Positions 20,765 through 31,220 of a DNA stretch of 64,000 bases are shown in pieces. Position 1 is the first letter of the stretch, and each line of letters begins with the position of its first letter. The translations under genes were made by a program, and so were the position numbers. Source of the DNA: Neoceratodus forsteri (taxonomy: Eukaryota > Chordata > Ceratodontiformes > Ceratodontidae); assembly GCA_016271365.2 (NCBI GenBank), contig CM057450.1, positions 1,800,052,967 through 1,800,116,966 on the forward strand, in the 5' to 3' direction. Under the pieces are notes generated by a model. It was not told where the DNA came from and ran no database searches. It saw nothing but the letters and a program-made list of their open reading frames with translations.

Positions 20765-21815
20765 TCAATTAAGATTTGTCAATGGGCAGTAAATGATTTC
20801 TATGCATTGTTTTACATCTTTTGAATTATTCTCAGGCCTTACTTTGTACACTGGCAGATCATCTAGTTTGCCCACTACAATGTGAGGGAGATGGTGCCAT
20901 CTGTCAGCAATCTTGTGCTTGCCATGCAGTCCCAGATTTCTTAGCAATACCCGATCTCCTCCTGGAGTTCCTGTGCTTTCACCTTTTATCATACCTTTCT
21001 TTGTTGGCCAGATTTCTTTTGGCAGCCATGGTTTGAGCCAGTTGAGTACGCATGAGTTAGCTGGGCCTTTAACTTTTGCACATACTGTAAATAGTTGTCA
21101 GCTTGAACCCCATCAGGAGAGACCCCAAACACACATCTACTGGTAGTCGAGCTTCTCTTCCAAACATCAGCGGTAGGGGAGAATCCAGTGGCATCACTTT
21201 TGGTGCAGTTATAAGCATGTACCAGGGTGCTAATTTGTTGGCTCCATCTAGGCTTGTCCTTTGGGTGCAGGTGCCTAGCATATCTAGCAAAGTCTGCGGT
21301 TGAAACGTTCAGGCTGTGGGTCCCTCTGGGGTGGTAAGGAGTGGTTCTGGACTTTCGCACTCCCACAGAAAGCATCTCTTTGATCAGGCGACTCTCAAAG
21401 TCTCTCCTTGATCAGAATGGATTCTTTGTGGAGCCCCATAGTGAACAAAAAGTTTTCTACAAGTACTTTGGCCACAGTGGATGCTTTCTGGTCTTTGGTG
21501 GGGAAAGCTTGGGCATATCTCGTGAAATGGTCAGTGACCACCAGCACATTACTGATATTTCTTTGATCTGACTCAAACTCAGAAAATCAATACAGACCAG
21601 CTCCATGGGTGCACTGGTGGTGATGTTAACAAGGGGCAGCCCTCTGGGGTAAAACTTTCCTCTGTAAGCAGCGACTACAAGTTGAATGTGTTGCCCACAT
21701 CAGCCCCCATCTTAGGCCAATAGAATCTGGATCTCACCAAGTCAAGTGTTCTGTCTATACCAAGGTGCCCCATGTGGTTGTGCAAGGACCTCAGTACTGA
21801 GTCTCGAAGGCAGTG
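20765..21815 (-). pseudogene. Gypsy integrase, frame-shifted
   Basis: The N-terminal zinc-binding part reads LHNHMGHLGIDRTLDLVR (about 21790-21735), with two His of the HHCC finger. The core has LVCIDFLS (about 21595-21570) and, further on, RTTPYHPRG (about 21345) and KPRWSQQISTLVHAYNCTK. The DxxG-type second catalytic block lies in a different frame near 21420. FGREARLPVDVC (21290-21069) is again shifted. The C-terminal domain, 20992-20765, reads RVLLRNLGLHGKHKIADRW. It would join element DNA to host DNA; at least three shifts prevent that. Confidence 0.82.
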
Positions 21816-22242
21816 GGCAGCACTAGTTGTTGTTTGTCTACTTGTCCCCTCTGTCTACTGTTTCTCTGTATAACAGTTTATTGATCAGTTTCAACTTAGG
21901 ACCTTCTTTGTATAACAGTGCAGTTCTCAAATCAGTGGGCGTAATTTGGACACATCTTTTCCTGCATAGAGGGCTTCTAAAGCTGCTTTGATCATGGGAT
22001 CATGAGATTGAGCCCATGAATACTGTCATTGTCCAGCTGAGGCAGTGCACCAATGTCTATTGCAGAAAAGTGGCAATAAGCAGCAGGTATGCAATTCTCA
22101 GAGGCTCCCAAGCAATCCACCATGCAGTCCACTGCGTCCGTGGACATTTGTTCCTCCCTGTCAAACTTCGGCAGAGTGCCCGGATGTCAGGTTCTGCCAA
22201 TCGGACCCAATCATTCTGGGAACAGGCCTCCGGGAGAGAGCA

Positions 22243-22713
22243 TCAGCATCTATGTGGTTCAGACCTGCTCAGTATTCGAGCATAGTCATATGTAGATAAT
22301 GCAGAAAGCCACCTATGGCCAGTGGCATCCAACTTAGCTGAGGTCTGCACATAGGTCAAAGGATTATTGTCAGTTTTTACTAGTATTTTAGCCCCATACA
22401 AGTACTCATGGAATTGGTCAACAATAGCCCACTTCAAAGCTAGGAACTCTAACTTATGTACAGGATAGTTCTTTTCGGATGGGGTCAGGCTTCTACTGGC
22501 AAAGGCCACTGGTCTCAGGCCATTCTCGTGCTCTTGGTACAACACAGCCCCCAACCCTTGCAAGCTAGCATCAGTGTGCAGGACATAAGGTTTTCTTGGA
22601 TCGGCATAGGCCAGCACTGGAGCATGGGTAAGTTGATATATGATCTCATGAAAAGCAGTCTCACAATCAGGAGTCCAGCGGGCCCCAAATACTTCACTCG
22701 GATGAAAATACAC
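22243..22713 (-). pseudogene. Gypsy RNase H domain
   Basis: One open stretch of 156 codons. It begins with the RT-RNase H connection (FGARWTPDCETAFHEI), then YVLHTDASLQGLGAVL with the first catalytic Asp, KLEFLALKWAIVDQF with the Glu, and LVKTDNNPLTYVQT with the next Asp. This is the Gypsy-type RNase H that removes RNA from the RNA-DNA hybrid. The domain itself looks whole; the RT upstream is in another frame. Confidence 0.9.
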
Positions 22714-23410
22714 TCTTTCAGTCTTGAGGCGCTGACTTTTGGTATTTTTGTGGGTTGGGGGATACCTTGAGTAAGGTTAAGTAAAGGCGGATCACTCTTG
22801 AATAGTCCTTGATGAGCGCGATAATAACCACAGAATCCAGGAATCTTTGCAGTTCTTTAGATTTTGGGCTGTGGCCAGGTGTCAAGGCCTCAACTTTACT
22901 TGGGTCGGTCTCTATTCCTCGGTGGATACTATGTGTCCCACATACTTTACTGATGTTTGAAAGAATTGACACTTATCAATGGACAGTTTAAGGCCAAAGT
23001 CCTCCAGTCGGTCCAATACCTTAAATAATCTGCTCTCATGTTCCTCCAGTGAGCTGCCAAACACAATAACATCATCTAGGTATACCAGGCACTCTAGTAA
23101 GTTCATGTCCCCACTGCACGCTCCATCAATCGTTGAAAAGTGGCTGGGGCACCTGAAATCCCTTGAGGCATCCTCATGAATTCATAGAAGCCAAGCGGAC
23201 AGATAAAGGCCGTCTTCTCACGGTCCTCTGGGAACCATCGGGATCTGGTAGTACCCACTCGGAGATCCAGCACAGAGAACCACTTGCTCCCGTTTAGGCA
23301 GTCAAAGCATCCTGAATGCGGGGCATTGTGTACTGATCAGGATAGTCCGCCCGGTTTAAGGTGCGATAATCCACACACATCCTTACTGTTCCATTCTTTT
23401 TCCTCACTAC
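22714..23410 (-). pseudogene. Gypsy reverse transcriptase, broken
   Basis: Blocks in order: KWFSVLDLRVGTT (about 23285-23245), REKTAFICPLGFYEF (about 23220-23180), GAPATF near 23145, and LVYLDDVIVFGSSLEEHESR (about 23090-23030). The catalytic YLDD lies at 23071-23082. KLSIDKCQFFQTSVKYVGHI follows. Shifts fall near 23245 and 23110, and again beyond 22912. YLDD in place of YADD or YVDD is normal for many Ty3/Gypsy RTs. Confidence 0.88.
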
Positions 23411-23692
23411 CACAATGGGAAGCATAAGGGCTTCTAGTTCTTGTATTACACCAGCAGCTAACATCTCTTGCAGATGCGTCTCACATCATCTATGTCAGCA
23501 GGTGCCAGGCGTCGAGACCTCTCACGAGAATGGTCTTTCGTCATGCAGCCGGATATTGTGCTCAGCTCCTTGCACGCATCCTACATCCCATTCCTTTAAA
23601 GAAAACACCTGGTCTCTCTGGGCAAGCTTCTCACTGATCCTCACTTTCCATTCAGCTGGCAGCGGGAGTCGCGAAATCAAACAAGTCAGGCG

Positions 23693-24070
23693 TTACTCTG
23701 TCATTCTTCCTTGAACTCTTGCTGCTGGTAGCACTGCAGTGTCTGCACAATGCACATTAGCCAGGATGCAACCTCTGTTTACTCGAATGTCTCTTTCAGA
23801 CACATTATGAACTTGGACCATTACCCTTCTGGCATAAGCATGGGCTCTAGCGGCAAAATACTGAAGCTTGACCAGCAGTCCCTCTGGCAATTTCCATCGC
23901 CTGGTGCATCCAACATTAATATTTTATTCTTAACATCCTTTCTGATACGGACCTCTCCCTGTAAGGTACACTGGGCATTTGGCGCCAGGATCAGAGACTC
24001 AGGATCCTTCTTCCATACAATTCCGACCGGTTCCTCTGGTTCTGTTTTTCAGCATCTCTGTGCCTCATAG
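23693..24070 (-). pseudogene. Gypsy pol, segment between protease and RT
   Basis: The open stretch 23890-23693 (65 codons: MPEGLLVKLQYFAARAHAY, NVSERDIRVNRGCILAN) fits the protease-RT connector of Gypsy pol, which often contains a beta-rich 'V.N.S..DI.I..G..LG' segment. It has no catalytic motif. Assigned by position and this pattern. Confidence 0.6.
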
Positions 24071-24186
24071 GCCTTCTTAATTAAAGCGAGAACTCTTAAA
24101 GCTCTACTAGTCTTTGACCCCTGTTTTCATAACACAACTGTGCCTTCGAACATATGAGCATTTGTTCCAATCAACAAGGGACACCA

Positions 24187-24528
24187 TCATACAGCCCAGT
24201 GAGGGGACACACTAAGGCTAGGGTCTCTACTTGTTACGGCCACTCCAGCCACGGAGGTGGGAAAGACAGCCAAATTGGATATACCGGAATAGGGGTAGGC
24301 CTTCTCACTTAACCCCCATACATGCAGTCCTTCTAATGGTTGTAAGGGTACGTCTGACAAATGCTTCTGATACCAATCCTGGAACATAATTGTCACTTGG
24401 GAGCCACTGTCTAATACAGCTCTTGTAGACACTCCATTCACCTTTACAGTGGTCTCCATGGAGGGACCCACTATTCTGGACCAGTCTGGAGAGGCGGTAG
24501 TGGGGGCCTGGGCAACTGACCTTGCCAC
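24187..24528 (-). pseudogene. Gypsy aspartic protease
   Basis: A 113-codon open stretch with VNGVSTRAVLDSGSQVTIMF, the retropepsin active-site pattern (D-S-G in place of D-T-G). A flap-like region and AVFPTSVAGVAV follow. The enzyme cleaves the Gag and Pol polyproteins. It lies between the zinc knuckle and the RT connector, as expected. The motif is intact, but neighbouring frames are not continuous with it. Confidence 0.88.
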
Positions 24529-24654
24529 AAAGGGCGTGAATTAGCATTTTGGTGCCCTCACTGGGATCATGTCGTGCACCTCTAACCACTGATTTCTTCT
24601 CCGAAGCTCTCCTTGTAGCCTATATGCAACTTTGTCAGTGTCTTTTGGGGACTG

Positions 24655-24695
24655 GCATTCCCTTTCATGTGCCCATCTTTCCCACAATTATAGCA
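24655..24695 (-). pseudogene. Gag CCHC zinc knuckle, shifted by one base
   Basis: The minus strand encodes CYNCGKDGHMK; the fourth ligand Cys (TGC at 24657-24655) lies one base out of frame. A single extra base in a GGG run explains it. The knuckle binds genomic RNA during packaging. Its place, after gag and before protease, is canonical. Confidence 0.8.
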
Positions 24696-26139
24696 AAACA
24701 TACTTTCTGGAGTTTGAGCTGGCGGCGCCACACTGGGAGCCAGAGGAGGTATTACTAACTGGAAACCTGGGTGCCATCTCTGTCTGCGGCGTGATAAGCA
24801 TTTGGAGACATCTCGTCAGTTTCTCCACTTCCATGGTCAAGGAATTGAGTTTGGAGCTGTTATCAGCAGGAGATACACGAATGGGTACCCCCACCCTAGT
24901 AGATGCAGTCGGATATAGGTCAGGGCCCGTACTTGCAGGCGTGGCCTTCATAAAGGGACTGTTTTGAATTCCGGATATCTCTTCGCCCCATTGTGGCATA
25001 TCTTTTTCCTTGTCAGAGCACTCATTGACTGTCAACCTCTGCCCCTGAACTTCACTTGATGGGTCACCCTCAGTCACTCGGGTCGTAGCCACAGCTGTTG
25101 GTGCAGGTACCTCCGAGGTCGCCTTTTCTCAACTCCTCAGATTTCTCTCATTAACTCATCATAGGAGGTGGGGATTCCAGTCGATTTGCCAGGCGTAACT
25201 GAAGCAACAGCAGTTCTGAGAGGGGCAGACTTAGGATTCTGTCCAGTCTGGTTCGGTCCAGTTCAATCGCTGGCAAACTACCCTTTCTGAGGCATTCTTG
25301 CAACAATTTTTCCAGCCGAGAGACATACACAGACAACAACTCCCTTGGTACTGTTGTGCATTTCTTACTCTCCACCATAGGTCCTCATCAGAATCTGGGC
25401 TCCATACACATTCTCCAAGGCCTCAAGATGAAGCCTGTGCAGTCGCTTCAGGGTTACTGGCCCGTTTAGCACGGATAGTAGCCAGGGGCAGGACCTCGGG
25501 CTCTCACTAACCCTCTTTAGCTTTTTCGCCTTCCGAACGATTGCCATTCTAGCACTGGGGGCAACATAGTCTATCCAGGTCTCCCAGTCATCCTCCCTTG
25601 GGGGTGGGGAGGTGCCAGAGAAGATCCTCAACCTTCAGTGAGTGCGTGACTAATGGCAGGTGCAGAAATAGGAGTCTGCATTGGTTCAGCCACCATTACG
25701 GGCACTGGAGCAGGAGAGGGTGTTGGGGAGGAACACCCCAGGTGGCAGAATAGTTTCTTCAAGTCCTCCACAGTTTTCCCTCTCCCAGCAACCATTCAGC
25801 AAATTTCTCCTCAAAAGTTTCAGATAGTGGTGGGGCTGATTCCCCAGGTCTTTACTGTCCTTAGTTATCACTCTCCAAGCAGTGAGGGCTCCCTCTGGGA
25901 GTAATGGTCTGTGGCACTTTGGAGCTATCTATGGGATCCTTAAACTCTACTAGGGCCAGGAAAGTGTGGGTGAGCAGATTAGCATGCGACCCACCACCAC
26001 AGGGTTTGTAAACCTTCCACCTTGGAAAGTACTCCCTGCACAGTGTCCATATTGATACCAGGGGATGTCCAGGATAAGCATAGCATTTTGAGGTCGATCT
26101 CCTCCCAGTACACCACTCCACCAGCCGGTGCACAGCCAC
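24688..26139 (-). pseudogene. Gypsy gag, PNMA-like, fragmented
   Basis: Three main pieces. 25631-25365 opens with RIFSGTSPPPREDDWETWID, the start of the PNMA/Ty3-type capsid; ALENVYGAQILMRTY ends it. 25378-25151 gives LLSVYVSRLEKLLQECLRKG and LDRTRLDRILSLPLSELLLL, the C-terminal capsid half. 25092-24688 is a linker with few motifs leading to the zinc knuckle. An upstream leader, 26139-25861, has no known domain. Similarity to PNMA-family proteins is by pattern recall, not alignment. Confidence 0.8.
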
Positions 26140-26200
26140 TTCTGTCGGGTACCCTTTTTTCTTAACAGTGGTTCGTAAATATGGCCACTAGAGGACACAC

Positions 26201-26221
26201 AATCCCAGCGGTGAGCCTCCA
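26201..26221 (-). promoter_or_regulatory. Primer binding site, tRNA-Thr-like
   Basis: The plus strand AATCCCAGCGGTGAGCCTCCA reads like a tRNA 3' end; the element's strand begins TGGAGGC after a 3-base gap from the 5' LTR. Vertebrate tRNA-Thr(AGU) as I recall it ends AATCCCAGCGGTGCCT plus CCA, so the site matches apart from two extra bases (AG). It marks where minus-strand DNA synthesis starts and confirms the minus-strand orientation. Confidence 0.75.
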
Positions 26222-26224
26222 AGA

Positions 26225-27831
26225 TGTAACCCTAGATGGCGCTATCCAGGGGCTACTACCCTGCCTGATTTGCCACTAACAGGTTGAGGGGCCTGGATCC
26301 AATGGCGGGTGCCTCCACCCAGAGGTCAGGGTTTGCAATAGTTAAACTAACTTGGTCACAGCCCTCTGGGACACTGCAACCCCTTCTTCCCACTAGTGGC
26401 CCACACAATATATCAGAATTACCTTCACAGTATACACTTACCCCCAGGTCTGGTTCCGCACTGGGACCTCCTGTGAAATGAGATACAGTGCAACAATCAC
26501 AGTACAGTACTTTAACATAGACAAATACCTCAGGCAGTATAAGTTTGCTGAAACAAGCAGCTCTGATTTATTTAGGGGATATAACAAGGACAGGGGAAAT
26601 CAGGTTAATTAGCTTATCACTCTAATAATCTACCTATGGCTCTGTGCACAGGCCTATCCCTATCAGTTACTGTCCTGGTACCCAAGCCCTAGTGGCTAGT
26701 CCAAACCGTGGCAGCTGGTAGGGGCCCTTTCACACAGAGAAAGGAGAATTAAACAGTCAGCAGTACAGTAATTCCATTTGGATTTAATGTGGCAATTCAA
26801 CAGGGAGCGACCCTGAATTAGTACTCACGACCTCCAAATAAGATAGGGTCCTTCAATGTCAGCAGGGCTCACTTGAGGTACACAAACCTCTTCACACATC
26901 CATATACAAGAAAGCACTACACCAGGCAGGCTGCATCTGTATCCGATCGCAATTACTGCACAATACCGGGAGAACACACAGCAGATTCAGTTCCTGACAG
27001 ACCGAGTGTAATTCAACAATTTCTCCAGTCTTCTACAGGGTGAGCCTGGTTTCTACTCTTCAGAGATCCTTTGATTCTTTTCACAGGACGGATTCAGTCC
27101 TAACAAGCTGTTACACAAGCTGCAGACGAACTCTGGGCCTTACACACGTTTTTGACTAAAACTGCACACTGAAAAAGCACAGGGCTCCTTCCTTCTTCAC
27201 TGCCAAAGCTCAACTGAACTCCAACCGACAAAACGGGCATTTCCTTTGAGTTCCTCCCAGTTCTTGACTGGATTGGCTGTCACTCACAATAGACTGCTGC
27301 TGTTGGTCCAAAAAGGCACTGAAGTCTAAACTACATCTCCCAGAGTCACTGCCCATACAATCCTCTTGTGGCTGGCTCAGATTATGAGTCAAGTTCTGAT
27401 TCAGTCCAAGGCACCATTTTAGAGCTAGCTTACCCCACACTGATTGGTCCAGTTCAGCAGTTCAAAACTAGAATGGGGAACTAGCAGACACAGTTCTGAC
27501 TGCAAAGAAAGCAGGTTAGACAAACTGTAATTTCATTATTACTCTAAATAATTTCTGGCAAACAGTTACATCTTTCAGATAGGTTCCCTTTGCACTCTAG
27601 TGACTGCAAAAATGAAGTGAATTGGCAGCAGCTCGGTGGTACTCAGAAAGCACACAGTCCCCCATACAAACTAATTATGTCTGCAAGCAGACAGCTCTTA
27701 AAGAGACAGTACCAGAGGCTCTAAAAACACTCACTGATAAATGGCTCAAATGCCAAACACCATTCAGGCTTGGAGCATTCAAGCAAGCTCCTAGAAGTCT
27801 TTTGGGAACCCCCATTTGTAGGGGGGTTACA
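26225..27831 (-). repeat. 5' LTR of Ty3/Gypsy element
   Basis: 1607 bases with the same TGTAACCC and GGGTTACA ends as 18091-19703. In the element's orientation it drives transcription; I cannot fix a TATA box or start site by eye. It lies next to the primer site and is followed by TCTG at 27832-27835. Confidence 0.93.
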
Positions 27832-27835
27832 TCTG
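27832..27835. repeat. Gypsy target-site duplication, right (TCTG)
   Basis: Matches 18087-18090; CR1 sequence resumes directly after it. Confidence 0.8.
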
Positions 27836-28225
27836 AAAAAAGGTTTATCTCCGTTTGTGACTCCTTTGGCTATCCTTCCCTCTGTCTGTGCCTTTACTCA
27901 TCTTACTGCCTTTCTTACTTCCCTCCGTTTTACATGATATAATTCCCTGCCCTTCTTGCTCTGTGTTTCCTCATACCTCCTGAATGGTACCCTTTTCTCC
28001 TTCACCACCTTGTACATTTCACTAGAGAACCAAAATGGTCTCTTTTTCCTTCTGCTTTTACTCACCTTCTTCATGCGGAGGCTGGTTGCATGCCCTCCCT
28101 TATTTTTCCCCACTGTGCCGCTACCCTCCCTGGCAATCCTCCCATGAAGCCATCTCTCAGGCAGTTTCCCATTTCTTTAAAATCCACTGCACAAAAGTCA
28201 AGGACCCCGTCTTTCTGTGATAAGA
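27836..28225 (-). mobile_element. CR1-type LINE, part right of the Gypsy element
   Basis: Minus-strand coding 28113-27898 reads RMKKVSKSRRKKRPFWFSS and VVKEKRVPFRRYEE, the basic CR1 linker just upstream (in protein order) of the part at 18030-17605. Further up, about 28200-28130, it reads KEMGNCLRDGFMGGLPG. Joined across the Gypsy insertion, both parts form one linker region. The 5' limit near 28225 is approximate. Confidence 0.78.
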
Positions 28226-29115
28226 AACCATTTTAGATACATGTACTGTACATTCAAATACTTTTTTGTTTCTTCTCTTCAAACAGACTCACTCTTCTAA
28301 TGTACTTTTGGTGTTCTGTTTGTCGAAGAAGGGTGTGTTATCAGTCACTGCCAACATGTCTGTCTTTCTGTCTTACAGCTCCCTGCTGTACTGCTAAAGT
28401 AATAAAAAATACTCTGTTCAGCAACTGCAATACTATCCTGCATTTTCCTGTGTGTTCTGTACTGTTCATGTGATGCACCCAGGCATGGCTGAAAACTGGC
28501 TGGTCTCCAGCCGAAGTGAATTGTGGTTCAAAACACAGACAGGTTTTCAGCCCCACCCCCACCCCCCGTGCTGTCTGACCATGGTTAGTTGGTGTTTGCT
28601 GTGTCTTCCAGTAAAGTACATTTATCGGTTTGGCTACATACATAGTCACTCTGTGCATCACATTTTGGAACCATACTGAATGGGGGTCTGCAAGCCTACT
28701 TGTGAGTGCAGCTCACTCTTTCATGCACAGCCTTCCTCAGTGCTCTGCTCACCCTGACTGTGAAGCAAGTAACTTACAAATAGCCTTCATGCATGTGGCT
28801 TGGAATCACACTTCTTACAGTGTGAAAAAACATGTCAGAGTTCACAAGAACACTGGACAAGTGTCAAACCAGATATGAGTAGCAGTAAAGAAGCATGTGT
28901 GCTTTCAGTACACAGTTATACACATACTTAAAAGGGGTCCAAAGGGAACTCTGAAATGGTGTTTATTTTTAATTAAGATCTTCATAAAACTGTTTTTGTA
29001 TACAGCTGGATAATCACTAGTGATAACTAATGTCATGTAAGATGAGGGTGATGACACTGGCCTTCACCTTTCGAAAGTATATGCATGACCAGTAGCTTTT
29101 ATTACTAGTGTGATT
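28226..29115. other. No gene recognised
   Basis: Sequence of mixed composition with a short CCCCACCCCCACCCCCC run near 28552. Small open frames on both strands carry no motif. No tandem repeat found by eye. Confidence 0.5.
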
Positions 29116-29285
29116 CTTTTAATTTATTTATTTATTTATTTTTATTTATGTCTTTGGTAACTGGGTAAGGACCACTAGGCACAAGTGCCTGTTTTCAGGG
29201 GCGACCTGGGAGCACTGGGAGGTTAAGTGACTTGCTCAGAGTCACACAGTATGCAAGTGGACGTTGTGAGAATTCTAATTGAAAT
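29116..29285 (-). mobile_element. CORE-like SINE, 3' part
   Basis: A reversed A-rich tail (TTTA repeats, 29118-29150) is followed by GGTAACTGGGTAAGG, CAGGGGCGACCTGGGAGC and GTTAAGTGACTTGC...GTCACACAG. The last block is the reverse of the MIR/CORE segment. The same arrangement occurs at 55.4 kb and, on the other strand, at 39.1 kb. The tRNA-like head is missing or unrecognisable in this copy. Confidence 0.75.
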
Positions 29286-29624
29286 GTATACTCCTTGAAG
29301 CATTATGCTTTCTTGACAGTGTAGAGTTCATTTGACACATAAATACTATCATTGATAATTCTTTATCCTATCCTAGTAAAGTAATTGATAAACATTTACT
29401 ACAGAAGGGTGTGATGCGCATATGCAGTAGATGTATAAAGAATACAGAGAGAAGTAAGAAATGCCCTCACTGGGATTATTGCTTACTCTTGTCTGTTTGT
29501 AGTCTGTGCATACTGTATTCACATTGCACACTTGTGGATTAAATGTGATCAAAAATTTGTGTTGCTCTAGGTTTGCATTTGAGAAACAACTGTTGTCTCT
29601 GGGAGTGCCAGGCTTTCAGTTGTC

Positions 29625-29790
29625 CTCATGGTGGCAGCTGGTAGCACAGCGGAACAGTATTCTGAGCAGCCTGGGTTCAAATCCCAGCTAGGGTACTTAT
29701 TTCTTTCTCACTTCTGTCTGCTTGTATTGCAGTTACTGTAATACCCTGAGCTAATGCACTGGATGTTACATACTTGTTTATTTAGAAACA
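29625..29790 (+). mobile_element. tRNA-derived SINE head
   Basis: GTGGCAGCTGGTAGCACAGC resembles a tRNA 5' half with A box, and GGTTCAAATCC at 29674-29684 is a canonical B box, with CCCAGC after it as a T-stem. Spacing suits pol III. No CCA and no full acceptor stem, so it is SINE-derived and not a tRNA gene. The body after 29700 is unfamiliar and its 3' end is set only by the following CR1. Confidence 0.65.
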
Positions 29791-29892
29791 CATGACATAG
29801 AAAGATGGTGGCAGAAAAAGATCCGAGGTCTACCATGCCTGCCCAATTTCCTACCCGAGTCATACTAACTGTCTGCTGGTCGGGCCTTGGTC

Positions 29893-29909
29893 AAGTGCCC
29901 TAGGAGCAG
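29893..29909. repeat. Target-site duplication, left copy
   Basis: AAGTGCCCTAGGAGCAG, matched with one mismatch at 30225-30241. Confidence 0.82.
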
Positions 29910-30224
29910 TGACAATGACAGCGACTTACTGGGGGGCCCAATGGTTGAGGCTTGGAGGCGTGAGGATGCAGGGCATGGTTATGCCATTGCGTCTGTGCAT
30001 GCCACGCCTCCCAAACCAGAAACACAAGAAAATATTATTAGCCCTGGCTGAACTCTGAGCCACCGTTGCAGACCCACCTGATTTCTGGATGGGTGGGTGA
30101 CGAGGCGTAGCTAGCTGCCCCTTCTCCCACCTTGGGGATAAGCCAACGCTCCATGGGGGCAAAAGAGCGGTGAGTTGGCCAGAGTTTTTGGCTGGAGATA
30201 CAGGGCCAAAAAGCATTAAAAAAA
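29910..30224 (+). mobile_element. Short retroposon sharing the family B 3' module
   Basis: A 315-base insertion with an A-rich right end (CATTAAAAAAAAA), flanked by a 17-base duplication with one mismatch. Toward its 3' end it carries CCCACCTTGGGGATAAGCC and GCTCCATGGGGGC, matching the block in the SINEs at 16.6 and 30.7 kb. Its 5' part lacks the B box seen in those, so it may be a variant, a 5'-truncated copy or a recombinant. Confidence 0.75.
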
Positions 30225-30241
30225 AAGTGCCCTAGGGGCAG
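30225..30241. repeat. Target-site duplication, right copy
   Basis: AAGTGCCCTAGGGGCAG; CR1 3' UTR resumes after it. Confidence 0.82.
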
Positions 30242-30451
30242 CTAAGTTCCATCACCCCCCCCCCCCGGTCTCCTTCCACTCTCTCCAGTTTTTTCCCTAA
30301 CCAACCCCTTGTAGCTGTTCCACCCTCTCCTGAATCCTGATGCAGTCTCAGCATTTACCCCCTTCCTGGCCATGCTGATCCATCTATCCGCCACTCTCAC
30401 CATAAAGAAGTATTTCCTAACATATTTCATGAAACACACACACAAACACAC
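30242..30451 (-). pseudogene. CR1 RT C-terminal tail
   Basis: Minus-strand reading VRKYFFMVRVADRWISMARK followed by TASGFRRGWNSYKG is the CR1 'FFTERVVDAWN...GFK.GWD' tail. A run of 11 C at 30247-30257 lies just downstream in coding order, a likely spot for sequencing slippage. Confidence 0.72.
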
Positions 30452-30679
30452 ACCCTAACAGTTTATCATCGTGCCCCCAGATGTCAATTGCTTGCATTAC
30501 TTTGTCTGTCACAATGCATGAGGCAGTAGACACATCTATCCTGTACTAGCTTGCCACATCAGAACTCTTGACATCGGGTTTTTGTAAACAGTGCAGTAAC
30601 AGTACTTTCTCCCCAAAGACAAGGTAACCTTTCTTCTTCATGCTCTGTGAGTTCACAGAAGCAGACTGTCACAGTCAGC

Positions 30680-31220
30680 CCACCGGCACAGCAGTAGGGC
30701 TACCGCTTGTGACACTGGTGACCCAGGTTTGGGAATGAGTTCAAGTCATTGGGAGACGGACCGAGGGGGGTGCGATTCAGTGTCCCAGAGGACACTCTCC
30801 TCCATCAGGGTGGGAGGGTGCCGTCTTCCACCGCAGTACTGCCACCTAAGTGACCACAGGTGGAAGTGCAGATGGAAGTGCAGTTGGGGGGGGATATTGT
30901 TGGCAACACTGACCAGACACATGCACAGTGTGGGAAGGGTCACCTTGGCATCCATGTAGATAATGTCTCCTGGGGTGGGGTGAGAAGCCAAGGAAAATGG
31001 CTCCCGCACCTCCATGATAATGGCCCGTGGTAGCTCCCTGGGCCTCCATCTCTCTAGATTGTGGCACTTTCTTGATGGATATGTGCAATTTCTGGGGATC
31101 CGCCACCCTGACCCCACCTAGGGGTGAAGCCAGAGCTCCATGGAGGTAGGAGACTGCAACCGGGGTGGCTTGGGGGTTGCTTGCAGGGCCGGAGGGGAAT
31201 TAAATAGTTGTGAACTAAAA
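30680..31220 (+). mobile_element. tRNA-derived SINE (family B), second copy
   Basis: The head CCACCGGCACAGCAGTAGG and the B-box-like GGTTTGGGAATG (30726-30737) match the 16.6-kb copy. The 3' block CCCACCTAGGGGTGAAGCC and GCTCCATGG near 31105-31143 matches too, and the end is AACTAAAA near 31220. The middle diverges and contains a nearly repeated GTGGAAGTGCAGATGGAAGT. No clear target duplication found, so the edges are approximate. Confidence 0.72.

Larger units (their letters stand above)
18091..27831 (-). mobile_element. Complete Ty3/Gypsy LTR retrotransposon, coding disrupted
   Basis: A 9.74-kb element, both LTRs present, TCTG duplicated at the ends, inserted in a CR1. Minus-strand order: LTR, primer site, PNMA-like gag with zinc knuckle, protease, RT with YLDD, RNase H, integrase, pol tail, polypurine tract, LTR. 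The PR-RT-RH-IN order is that of Ty3/Gypsy (Metaviridae). No envelope gene is seen. Multiple stops and shifts break every gene. LTRs of 1.6 kb are long for the group. Because the LTRs are so alike, the insertion is probably recent, and part of the damage may be sequencing error. Confidence 0.93.

Noticed and set aside
26201..26221. Possible 3' end of a tRNA gene
   Set aside because: It directly adjoins the Gypsy LTR at the correct spacing for a primer site and has no tRNA 5' part.
29631..29700. Possible tRNA gene
   Set aside because: A and B boxes are present but I could not pair an acceptor stem or a full cloverleaf; a SINE head is the better reading.
30680..31220. Target duplication around the second family B SINE
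   Set aside because: Only CAGAA-like matches were found; too short to claim.
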